Source of the DNA: JAIYDQ01 sp031411055
GTDB taxonomy: Bacteria > Planctomycetota > Planctomycetia > Pirellulales > Pirellulaceae
Direction: 5' to 3'
DNA length: 64,000 bases
Assembly (NCBI GenBank): GCA_031411055.1
Contig: JANOAI010000229.1
Coordinates: forward strand, 7,351 to 71,350
Of the stretch, positions 33,350-40,715 are shown piece after piece. The position numbers were made by a program, and so were the translations under genes. How positions within the stretch are numbered: the first letter of the stretch is position 1; the number at the start of each line of letters is the position of its first letter. Below the pieces are notes generated by a model. It was not told the origin of the DNA, did no database searches, and saw only the letters and a list, made by a program, of their open reading frames with translations.

Positions 33350-34831
33350 ATGGAAGACAAACTTGCTTATTCAGGCATCACCTTTGACGATGTCCTTCTT
33401 GAACCGCGATTTAGCGAGTTTCTGCCCAGCCAAGCTGACGTTTCGACGCAGCTCACGAAGCGTATCCGGCTTCAAATCCCGTTGCTTTCCTCACCGATGG
33501 ATACGGTCACGGAAGCCGAAATGGCGATCGCCCTTTCCAAAGTGGGTGGACTAGGCGTTATCCACAAGAATATGCCGGTCGACGCTCAAGCGGAGGAAGT
33601 GACCAAGGTAAAACGTTCCGCCAATGGCATCATTCTGGATCCGGTCACCCTTTCGCCACATGACAAAGTCGAACGGGCTCGCGAGATCATGAGCCAGCAA
33701 AACGTGTCGGGCGTCCCGATTGTGGAAAAGGGGGGAAAGTTAGTTGGCATTCTGACTCGCCGCGACCTTCGATTTCTCGAATCGTCCGATCTTGAGATAT
33801 TTTCGGTCATGACCAAGGAAAATCTGGTCACTGCCCAGGGGAATGTAACGCTTGCGGAAGCTGAGCGGATTTTAACGGATAAAAAGGTGGAGAAACTTTT
33901 ACTGGTTGACGATGGATACAAACTGACGGGACTCATTACGATCAAAGACATCGACATGATGAAGCGATACCCAACGGCATGCAAAGATGCCTTGGGAAGA
34001 CTTCGAGTTGGTGCGGCGATCGGCGTGCATGATCTGGAACGAGCCGAACAGCTTATCAAGCGAGGAGTCGACGTTTTAATCGTCGACAGTGCGCATGGTC
34101 ATTCGGCCAACGTGATCGAGACGGTGCGTCAAGTCAAACGTCAGTGGGACATCGACGTGATCGCTGGAAATGTGGCTACTTTTGAAGGTGGCCGCGATTT
34201 GGCGAAAGCCGGTGCGGATGCCGTGAAAGTCGGTATTGGACCAGGTTCGATATGCACAACGCGTGTCATATCGGGAGTCGGGGTCCCTCAGATTACCGCG
34301 ATATACCAGACGACTAAAGCTTGCCAAGAGGCAGGGATACCGACCATCGCCGATGGCGGCATTCGCTACAGTGGTGACATTACCAAAGCGATTGCAGCCG
34401 GAGCAAACTGCGTGATGATCGGTGGCCTGTTTGCTGGCTTAGCCGAAAGCCCCGGACGAACGATTCTGTATCAAGGCCGAACCTTCAAGGCCTACCGCGG
34501 AATGGGATCGCTCGGAGCAATGGTCAAAGGCAGCAGCGAACGCTATCGACAATCGGCTCAAGACCCACTTTCCAAGTTGGTCCCTGAAGGAGTCGAAGGT
34601 CGAGTCCCGTTCAAAGGGTCATTAGCCGACTATGTTTACCAACTAGTCGGTGGCCTGCGAGCTGGCATGGGATATTGTGGTACTCGGACGATCGAAGAAC
34701 TTCGTAAGGACGTGAAGTTCATCAAAATCTCCCCCGCCACCGTGCGAGAGAATCATCCACATGACATCGCGATCACTCAAGAGTCTCCGAACTACAGCCC
34801 GGAACACAACGCCGGTAACGACGCGGGTTAA
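33350..34831 (+). CDS. guaB: Inosine-5'-monophosphate dehydrogenase
   Basis: Oxidises IMP to XMP with NAD, the committing step of GMP synthesis. 493 residues. The barrel starts LAYSGITFDDVLLEPRFSEF; two CBS domains occupy about residues 95-205 (VSGVPIVEKGGKLVGILTRRD). The catalytic Cys302 is in GPGSICTTR, followed by the mobile-loop region MGSLGAMVKGSSERY and the VEGRVPFKG flap. The ATG at 33350 gives the standard N-terminus, and the length is normal. The C-terminal tail, past FIKISPATVRENHPHDI, is typical. Fourteen bases past the stop begins a large perfect inverted repeat (34840-34922) that could end transcription. Confidence 0.97.
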   Translation: MEDKLAYSGITFDDVLLEPRFSEFLPSQADVSTQLTKRIRLQIPLLSSPMDTVTEAEMAIALSKVGGLGVIHKNMPVDAQAEEVTKVKRSANGIILDPVTLSPHDKVERAREIMSQQNVSGVPIVEKGGKLVGILTRRDLRFLESSDLEIFSVMTKENLVTAQGNVTLAEAERILTDKKVEKLLLVDDGYKLTGLITIKDIDMMKRYPTACKDALGRLRVGAAIGVHDLERAEQLIKRGVDVLIVDSAHGHSANVIETVRQVKRQWDIDVIAGNVATFEGGRDLAKAGADAVKVGIGPGSICTTRVISGVGVPQITAIYQTTKACQEAGIPTIADGGIRYSGDITKAIAAGANCVMIGGLFAGLAESPGRTILYQGRTFKAYRGMGSLGAMVKGSSERYRQSAQDPLSKLVPEGVEGRVPFKGSLADYVYQLVGGLRAGMGYCGTRTIEELRKDVKFIKISPATVRENHPHDIAITQESPNYSPEHNAGNDAG

Positions 34832-36659
34832 TAGCCCGACGAAAAAAAGGTGTCAGGAACCTTTTGCGAGGAACTCGCCCTTTGGGTGCTTAGCACAAAA
34901 GGTTCCTGACACCTTTTTTTCGACAGCATTCGCGTCTGCCTTGTTGGCTACCCTTGCAAGTGGCGAATTCGCCCTTGCTCAAAATGGTTGGTCGCCAGCG
35001 CCGTTCGTTCCGTCTCCGAACGTTCGCCCTCTGTCGGAAAACAATGCCCCTGTCAATCGATTGCGCAACGATGCTCCCTCGCCCAACGCGACTCCGTTTG
35101 CAGCTCGATGGGGCAAGCCTCAACAGGTAACCGGTACCGCGCAGGCCGCAACGCCTTCATCGCAGATCAACTACGATCAGTCCGTACAGCCGATGCCGAT
35201 CGCGAACAGCCCCGAATTCAGCAAACAACGAATTGCGACCGCAGCCGCGACACCTGCGTTGAAAGGGGACGTTCAAAATAGTTACCGAGATCCGAACGAC
35301 ATCTTCGCGGCTACACCAGCCTCGCCAAAACCGACGAAACAAGTCAGCGAGTATTCGGTTTCCAGCGACAACAACTATTCGGTGCCTTCGAACACAAACG
35401 CACAGCGAATCCGGGAAGAAAATGCACCGGTCGTGGCTCGAAAAAGTGTAGCCCAACGAAACTCGGAGATGGATTGGACGACGCTACCAAACCGCGGACA
35501 ATCGCAAGTCCGCGACCATCAAGTTGCGAATTCTAACCCTAGCGATCGTACGCCATACACTTCTTCGGTTCAGCAAGTGGCACATCGACCGAACACGTTA
35601 CGCCCTTCCCAGCCCGAAGTGATCACCGCTGCGAACTGGACCAATCGCAACCAGGAAGAAGAACCGGCGACGCGAAGCGTTCTTCAACGAACGCAGCCCG
35701 AAAACCTGTTTGATGAACCGTCAACCATTCAGGCGCCACCATCCATTCAATCACCGTTTTCCGAGAAAACTCCCCCTAAACTCCCACCGAATCCATTCCC
35801 ACCTAAGCTCGACAAAGAAGAGCCAGAACTATTGCCGACCGAACCACCAAGTCTTCGCAGCAACAAGAATGACAGGAACTCGCCATCGGATCTGGACATG
35901 CCGCCATCGGGCTTTCGGCCTGGCGATCGAGAGCCCGGCGATCGCGTTCCGCAACGACCAAGTCCGTCAAAGAAGAATATTGCTAATTGTGACGAGGTTC
36001 GAGATCGGGCTTCTTCTTCAAGCATAAGTAGCATCGACCTTGATGTCGCTCCGAACTTTGGTGTCAGTCCGAAAGAAAAACTGACTCCCGACGATAAACG
36101 TCGAAACTTTGTCCAATCAGCTCCCATCCGCACGTGGCGAGACCATGATGGAAATGTGGTTGCTGAAGGAAAATTGATTGATCACACGAATCATCTTGTG
36201 ATCATCGAGAATTCAACCGGCACCCGACAGTCCATTGAACTGCGCAGCCTTAGCGATTCCGATGCCGTCTACGTTTTCGAATCGTGGGGACTCCCTGTAA
36301 CTTGCTCACTTGGTAACCTGCCGACGCAGCCTCGCGAATACACCGGAACGACCGTTGCATGGAAAGCATCAGGACTTTGCCACAAGCCGTTGTATTTTGA
36401 AGAAATTCAGCTGGAACGTAGCGGCCATGAATACGGTCCGATCATTCAGCCAGCGATTTCGACTGTTCATTTCTTCAAGAATATCGCTTTCTTGCCCTAT
36501 AAGATGGGGATCCATCCGATGAACGAGTGCCAGTACGCACTCGGACATTATCGACCAGGTAACTGTGCTCCATGGAGCATTGAACCCATTCCATTGAGCC
36601 TCCGAGGCGCAGCAGCCCAAGCAAAAGTCATCACCGGAACGGCCTTGATGTTTCCGTAG
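34761..36659 (+). CDS. Secreted Pro/Ser-rich protein with SHD1-like domain; 5' end disturbed
   Basis: 632 residues if the ATG at 34761, inside guaB, is used. The first in-frame start after guaB's stop is a late TTG pair. A signal-peptide-like core (TAFASALLATLASGEFALAQ) begins only at about residue 55. Upstream of it the reading frame passes through repeat element A (34840-34922), so the original start was probably lost or replaced when the element entered. The body (about 75-430) is low-complexity, rich in Pro, Asn, Ser, Gln. A SHD1-like domain follows (IRTWRDHDGNVVAEGKLID near residue 455), then a conserved C-terminal region with two Cys (LCHKPLYFEE, NECQYALGHYRPGNCAPW). The function is unknown; the true start is uncertain. 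Confidence 0.65.
   Translation: MTSRSLKSLRTTARNTTPVTTRVNSPTKKRCQEPFARNSPFGCLAQKVPDTFFSTAFASALLATLASGEFALAQNGWSPAPFVPSPNVRPLSENNAPVNRLRNDAPSPNATPFAARWGKPQQVTGTAQAATPSSQINYDQSVQPMPIANSPEFSKQRIATAAATPALKGDVQNSYRDPNDIFAATPASPKPTKQVSEYSVSSDNNYSVPSNTNAQRIREENAPVVARKSVAQRNSEMDWTTLPNRGQSQVRDHQVANSNPSDRTPYTSSVQQVAHRPNTLRPSQPEVITAANWTNRNQEEEPATRSVLQRTQPENLFDEPSTIQAPPSIQSPFSEKTPPKLPPNPFPPKLDKEEPELLPTEPPSLRSNKNDRNSPSDLDMPPSGFRPGDREPGDRVPQRPSPSKKNIANCDEVRDRASSSSISSIDLDVAPNFGVSPKEKLTPDDKRRNFVQSAPIRTWRDHDGNVVAEGKLIDHTNHLVIIENSTGTRQSIELRSLSDSDAVYVFESWGLPVTCSLGNLPTQPREYTGTTVAWKASGLCHKPLYFEEIQLERSGHEYGPIIQPAISTVHFFKNIAFLPYKMGIHPMNECQYALGHYRPGNCAPWSIEPIPLSLRGAAAQAKVITGTALMFP
34840..34922. repeat. Structured element A: 27-bp perfect stem with conserved core
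   Basis: Arms 34840-34866 and 34896-34922 are exact reverse complements (27 bp). The 29-nt loop contains two mini-hairpins, CGAG-GAA-CTCG and CCC-TTT-GGG, and then TGCTTAGCA. Element B at 43244-43316 has the same plan with a different stem sequence. The left arm starts with an A-run and the right arm ends with seven T, so it could also end transcription in either direction. It lies 8 bp after guaB and inside the N-terminal reading frame assigned to the next gene. Confidence 0.9.
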
Positions 36660-36682
36660 GTGATATCGACGAAGAGTGGAAC

Positions 36683-36708
36683 ACTAATCTTCACTGATCG
36701 CCACTAAT
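36683..36708 (+). repeat. Hexamer array 1: three ACTAAT-type boxes, 10-bp period
   Basis: ACTAAT at 36683-36688, ACTGAT at 36693-36698 and ACTAAT at 36703-36708, preceded by GGAAC. The exact 10-bp period puts all boxes on one face of the helix. It ends 18 bp before the GxxExxY start codon. Confidence 0.85.
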
Positions 36709-36726
36709 AAATGGCAGAGAATTGGT

Positions 36727-37092
36727 ATGTTCAAGCAAGAGGGGTACGACCTGATGGGAGCGGCCTTCGAGGTCTACAACGTTCTGGGTTATGGTATGGC
36801 TGAAGAGATTTATCAGCAGAGCCTTGAGATCGAATTAAACCTTCGGAAGATTCCGTTCCTAAGTAAAGCGATCGTCGACGTATACTTCAAGGAGCAGAAA
36901 CTCAGTACCAAGTACCAACCGGACTTACTCGTCTTCAGCGAAATCGTTGTCGAACTCAAAGCCGTCAAAGCCTTAGCGTCTGAACACGAATCGCAACTCT
37001 TCAACTACATGCGAATTTCCAAGAAACGAGTTGGTTACCTGATCAATTTTGGTTCTGCCAGCCAGCTCGAATGGAAGCGTTATGCAATTTGA
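36727..37092 (+). CDS. GxxExxY protein, PD-(D/E)xK nuclease-like fold
   Basis: 121 residues, no signal peptide. The family motif is Gly23-Met-Ala-Glu26-Glu-Ile-Tyr29. The nuclease-like core follows: Asp66 in YQPDLLVF and Glu76-x-Lys78 in VVELKAV, as in PD-(D/E)xK enzymes, then SQLFNYMRISKKRVGYLINFG. The family is widespread in planctomycetes in multiple copies per genome, but its function is not established. Here it is framed by three arrays of ACTAAT-type hexamers with 10-bp period (36683, 37115, and an inverted one at 37217), which suggests that gene and arrays form one unit, for example a small mobile or self-regulating element. Confidence 0.9.
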   Translation: MFKQEGYDLMGAAFEVYNVLGYGMAEEIYQQSLEIELNLRKIPFLSKAIVDVYFKEQKLSTKYQPDLLVFSEIVVELKAVKALASEHESQLFNYMRISKKRVGYLINFGSASQLEWKRYAI

Positions 37093-37114
37093 TTGCGGAA
37101 AGATGAATGGGAAC

Positions 37115-37140
37115 ACTAATCTTCACTAATCGACACTAAT
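37115..37140 (+). repeat. Hexamer array 2: three ACTAAT boxes, 10-bp period
   Basis: ACTAAT at 37115-37120, 37125-37130 and 37135-37140, with spacers CTTC and CGAC, preceded by GGAAC. It is in the same orientation as array 1 and lies 22 bp past the GxxExxY stop. Confidence 0.9.
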
Positions 37141-37216
37141 TCTGAGCGTGAGTCTGAATAATTTTTATTGGACTTGTTTGAGCAATGCCCGCCCTTCATT
37201 TTCCAAACAACCAGCG

Positions 37217-37242
37217 ATTAGTGAAGATTAGTGCCAATTAGT
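37217..37242 (-). repeat. Hexamer array 3, inverted: three ACTAAT boxes, 10-bp period
   Basis: ATTAGT at 37217-37222, 37227-37232 and 37237-37242, i.e. ACTAAT boxes on the minus strand, again followed (on the plus strand) by GTTCC. It faces array 2 across 76 bp, forming a long inverted repeat, and lies 50 bp before the end of proS. Confidence 0.9.
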
Positions 37243-37291
37243 GTTCCCATCTACTTCTTTCGGTTCTATAAGTGAAAACGCGAACTACTTT

Positions 37292-38806
37292 CTAATAAGC
37301 CCGGGCGAAGATCGCTTGCTCTTGCGAATCTTGGCCGGTCAAAAAGCATTTTCCAGGAAAACGACCACCTTCGATTGGGATGCAGCGAATGGTGACTTTC
37401 AACTCTTGCAGCAGTTTTTCGACGGCTTGCTCGGACGCGAAATGACATCGAGCGAATCCGCCAAATATCTTGGTCGATTCTTCACTCTCGGTCCCGAAGT
37501 AGGATCGAAAGTCTGCTTCGTTGGTAATCGTTACGGTATTCGCCTCGCGCATGGCTTTGGCGCGTGCTAGCAGATTGTCCTGCATCGCGTCGAGAATCGT
37601 CGCGACATTGCCCAAAAACTCTCCTCGCGGCATGCCAGTCTGTTCACCCGTATCCCGCCTCCCCATAAAAACCGCTTGGTTAGCAAGGTCTTTGGGACCC
37701 ACTTCCAAGCGAATCGGAACTCCACGTTTAACGTGATACCATTTCTTTTCACCGCCGCGCAAATCGCGATCGTCGATATCCGCACGTATCGATTGACCAT
37801 GGAACATTTGATCGCCAAGTTCCTTTTTCAGCGTCCGGCAATACTCTAAAACCTCGGTGCGCTGTTGATCATCGCGATAGATCGGCATAATGACGACATG
37901 CGTTGGAGCGAGTTTGGGTGGCAAAACCAAACCGTCATCGTCCGAATGGGCCATGATGAGTGCTCCAATCAAACGCGTCGAGACACCCCAGCTTGTGGTC
38001 CAAGCATAAACCGTCTCACCGGCTTGGTCTTGAAACTTGATCTCTTGAGCCTTCGAAAAATTCTGCCCAAGGAAATGCGAGGTGCCAGCTTGAAGGGCTT
38101 TCCGATCTTGCATCATGGCTTCGATCGAAAGCGTTGTCACAGCACCCGGGAACCTTTCGCCGGCCGTCTTCTCTCCCTTAATAACAGGAACCGCCATATA
38201 GTTTTCGGCGAAGTCCGCATACACATCCAGCATGGTTCGCGTCTCTTCCATCGCTTCTTCAGCAGTTGCGTGAACGGTATGACCTTCCTGCCATAGAAAT
38301 TCGGTCGTGCGAAGGAAAAGTCGCGTGCGCATTTCCCAGCGAACCACGTTCGCCCATTGGTTGATCAAAATCGGCAAGTCACGATAGGACTGAACCCATT
38401 TCGCGTAGGTGGCCCCGATAATCGTTTCGCTTGTTGGCCGAACGATGAGCGGCTCTTCGAGCGGCCCGGCCGGTCGCAATCCCCCTTTGCCGTCGGGCTC
38501 CAGTCGGTGGTGCGTGACGACCGCGCATTCCTTGGCAAAACCCTCGACGTGCTTTGCTTCTTTCTCGAGAAAACTCATCGGAATGAACAAAGGGAAATAG
38601 GCATTCTGATGCCCGGTGTCTTTGAACATTTTGTCCAAAACGCGTTGCATGTTCTCCCATAACGCATAGCCCCACGGTTTGATGACCATGCAGCCGCGGA
38701 CAGCAGAGTTTTCGGCCATATCGGCCGAACGAATGACTTGTTGATACCACTCGGGATAGTTTTCTTGACGCGTTGGCGAGATGGCAGTCTTAGGCGTTTT
38801 GTTCAT
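37292..38806 (-). CDS. proS: Prolyl-tRNA synthetase, archaeal/eukaryotic type
   Basis: Charges tRNA-Pro in the cytoplasm. 504 residues. Motif 1 region DKMFKDTGHQNAYFPLFIP, motif 2 RWEMRTRLFLRTTEFLWQEGHT, and motif 3 GALIMAHSDDDGLVLPP are class-II synthetase hallmarks. There is no editing (INS) insertion between motifs 2 and 3, and the protein ends in a C-terminal Tyr (FARAY), both marks of the archaeal-type ProRS found in some bacteria. The anticodon-binding domain follows motif 3 (VVIMPIYRDDQQRTEVLEYC). ATG 38806 is complete. A MITE-like element lies 27-170 bp upstream. Confidence 0.96.
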   Translation of the reverse strand: MNKTPKTAISPTRQENYPEWYQQVIRSADMAENSAVRGCMVIKPWGYALWENMQRVLDKMFKDTGHQNAYFPLFIPMSFLEKEAKHVEGFAKECAVVTHHRLEPDGKGGLRPAGPLEEPLIVRPTSETIIGATYAKWVQSYRDLPILINQWANVVRWEMRTRLFLRTTEFLWQEGHTVHATAEEAMEETRTMLDVYADFAENYMAVPVIKGEKTAGERFPGAVTTLSIEAMMQDRKALQAGTSHFLGQNFSKAQEIKFQDQAGETVYAWTTSWGVSTRLIGALIMAHSDDDGLVLPPKLAPTHVVIMPIYRDDQQRTEVLEYCRTLKKELGDQMFHGQSIRADIDDRDLRGGEKKWYHVKRGVPIRLEVGPKDLANQAVFMGRRDTGEQTGMPRGEFLGNVATILDAMQDNLLARAKAMREANTVTITNEADFRSYFGTESEESTKIFGGFARCHFASEQAVEKLLQELKVTIRCIPIEGGRFPGKCFLTGQDSQEQAIFARAY

Positions 38807-38832
38807 GTGAGATCGAATGCAATGAAAACGTA

Positions 38833-38976
38833 AGGATGAGGCCGAATGGCGTGGACTTTAGGCAATTTTCATGTAGGCGTATCTCTCCGAGACACGCGAA
38901 TCGCGACAAATGTCGCGATGTGCGTCTCGGAGAGACGGACCTAAGTGCTAAAGTCCACGCCATTCAGGATGAGGCC
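38833..38976. mobile_element. MITE-like fold-back element with terminal inverted repeats and flanking direct repeats
   Basis: The element spans about 38844-38965 (122 bp). Its ends are an exact 18-bp inverted repeat GAATGGCGTGGACTTTAG (38844-38861 and 38948-38965). Inside, TCTCTCCGAGAC (38882-38893) pairs with 38924-38935 and TCGCGACA (38901-38908) pairs with 38911-38918 across AA. AGGATGAGGCC (38833-38843) is repeated directly at 38966-38976, which looks like an 11-12 bp target-site duplication. No transposase is encoded. It sits in the upstream region of proS. Confidence 0.88.
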
Positions 38977-39349
38977 GCAGGTCATAAGGTGAACGCCAAG
39001 TTTAGACGGCCCTGTGGTTTCTTCCAAGCGACCATCTTCATTAAATCATCACGCTTTCTTCACGCAATCTTCGCGAACATTCGAAGCGAGGCAATCGTAA
39101 CCAGCAAAAAGCAATCGTGAGACTGGATCCTGCCTAATTCAAACAAGGCAAAAGGGGTAAGCGAATGGCCAAAGCGTTGCCCGTAGACATCCCGATTCAC
39201 CATTTCTTAATGATGAGTTAACCGTTTCTTCATCAAACGTCCCTTTTATCTAAACATTGCAAGCATAGACTCTCGTTCGCAATTTTTGATGAACGCATCC
39301 ATTGGAACGATGCTTCTCGATGTTTTCCTGTTTTTTGGAAGGTGATGGA

Positions 39350-40558
39350 ATGAAGAAGAGTTTATTTGGTCGTCGTCGAGCCTTTACGCTCGTCGAACTT
39401 CTGGTCGTGATCACGATCATCGGAATTTTGGCAAGTCTTCTCTTGCCAGCCATTCAGCAAGCCCGCGAGGCCGCTCGTCGCTCGCAATGCGGAAGCAACA
39501 TGCGAAACTTGGGTTTGGCGGTGTTGAACTTTGAATCAGCATTTAAGATGCTGCCTCGAGCTGGTGAGCACCTTGTGCAAAACCCATCGGATTCAAACAA
39601 GGTTTACAAGACGCAAGACTTTCAAGCTCTGACAACGCTGATTCTTCCGTACGTCGATCAACAAAACATCTACGACTCGATGAATCTCAAAGAGCGTTAC
39701 AACGACATTGCTGTTGCATCGGGCGGCCCGGGAATCCCGGCTGTGACAGGTTCGAACATTACCGCTTTTAATAATGGTTTCGGATCCTCGGCGTTGATCC
39801 CAGTCTATGTCTGCCCAACGAACAGTCTCCGAGACGGTAATAACGATACGGCAGGCCATGGTTGCCTCGACTATGCACCGCTTCCATACATGGAAATCAG
39901 CACCACGGTACAACCTGGTGAAACGGAAACTCCAGCAGCGATCAGTGGCATGGCGGCTGGTTTCTACAAAACCATGCTTACCGCGAAGGCTTACGATAAC
40001 GACGTAACGACAGGTTTCTACTCCACTCAAACGAGTAGCGATCCTCTCGTAGCTACAAAGAAGAAGTATCAACTTCGACCCACGCAAGAACTGCTCGCCA
40101 AGCGATCGTTCGACCCGACCGAAGGCGGCGCCAAGATGTCTCAAACGACAGATGGTTTGTCGAACTCGATCATGATCTATGAAGATACCGGTCGCAATGA
40201 CACCATGATTCCCGATGCTCCAACCGCGGCGCTCCCTGCGAATAGCTATCTTGACCCGGTTACCGGCGAAGGTCGCAAGCACTGGCGATGGGCCGAGCCA
40301 GATTCTTCTTCGGGCGCTTCCAAGAAGATGAACAACAGCAAGAATCCTAAGGGTGGACCAGTTGGAGTTTGTACTTGGAACAACCATGACTGCGGACCGA
40401 ACAACGAATGGTTCAGCTTCCACAATGGTGGTGCGAACGCCGTTTTGGGTGATGGTAGCGTTCGCTTCTTCAGCGAAAACCTCAGCCTGAAAACGCTCTA
40501 CTCGTTGCAATCTCGAGACAACGGTGAGTCCATCAAGGCCGATGCGTTAACGAACTAA
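39350..40558 (+). CDS. DUF1559 domain protein with type IV pilin-like N-terminus
   Basis: 402 residues. The N-terminus carries a prepilin cleavage/methylation motif: basic MKKSLFGRRR, then AFTLVELLVVITIIGILASLL, so it is likely processed by a prepilin peptidase and assembled in or at the membrane. The DUF1559 domain starts at about residue 33 (AIQQAREAARRSQC) and ends in the family's H-x-G-G-x-N-x-x-x-x-D-G-S-V-R-F motif (FHNGGANAVLGDGSVRFF). Such proteins are highly expanded in planctomycetes; their role is not settled. ATG 39350 follows GGAAGGTGATGGA; the frame extension to 39302 lacks this. A perfect terminator follows. Confidence 0.92.
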   Translation: MKKSLFGRRRAFTLVELLVVITIIGILASLLLPAIQQAREAARRSQCGSNMRNLGLAVLNFESAFKMLPRAGEHLVQNPSDSNKVYKTQDFQALTTLILPYVDQQNIYDSMNLKERYNDIAVASGGPGIPAVTGSNITAFNNGFGSSALIPVYVCPTNSLRDGNNDTAGHGCLDYAPLPYMEISTTVQPGETETPAAISGMAAGFYKTMLTAKAYDNDVTTGFYSTQTSSDPLVATKKKYQLRPTQELLAKRSFDPTEGGAKMSQTTDGLSNSIMIYEDTGRNDTMIPDAPTAALPANSYLDPVTGEGRKHWRWAEPDSSSGASKKMNNSKNPKGGPVGVCTWNNHDCGPNNEWFSFHNGGANAVLGDGSVRFFSENLSLKTLYSLQSRDNGESIKADALTN

Positions 40559-40620
40559 TGTTAACTTGGCATAATTATTCATCTCATTGAGCCACGTTCG
40601 AATCGAACGTAGCCGTCAAG

Positions 40621-40658
40621 AACGTAGGCTCATTGTTTCAATGAGCCTACGTTTTTTT
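40621..40658 (+). terminator. Rho-independent terminator of the DUF1559 gene
   Basis: A perfect 15-bp stem AACGTAGGCTCATTG (40621-40635) pairs with 40639-40653 across a TTT loop, followed by a T-run to 40658. It lies 63 bp past the DUF1559 stop. A shorter palindrome, ACGTTCG-AAT-CGAACGT, lies just before it. Confidence 0.92.
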
Positions 40659-40715
40659 GCATTTTAATTGCGAACGAAGATACCCTTCAATTCAACTAAC
40701 GAAACGTAACGTGGC

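Noticed and set aside
34840..34922. Reading element A simply as the guaB terminator
   Set aside because: It may terminate, but a terminator would not need a conserved loop core shared with element B, which lacks T-runs.
36683..37242. Possible CRISPR array or plasmid-type origin for the ACTAAT boxes
   Set aside because: Hexamers at 10 bp leave only 4-nt spacers and no replication initiator gene is nearby; a gene-linked array is the better description.
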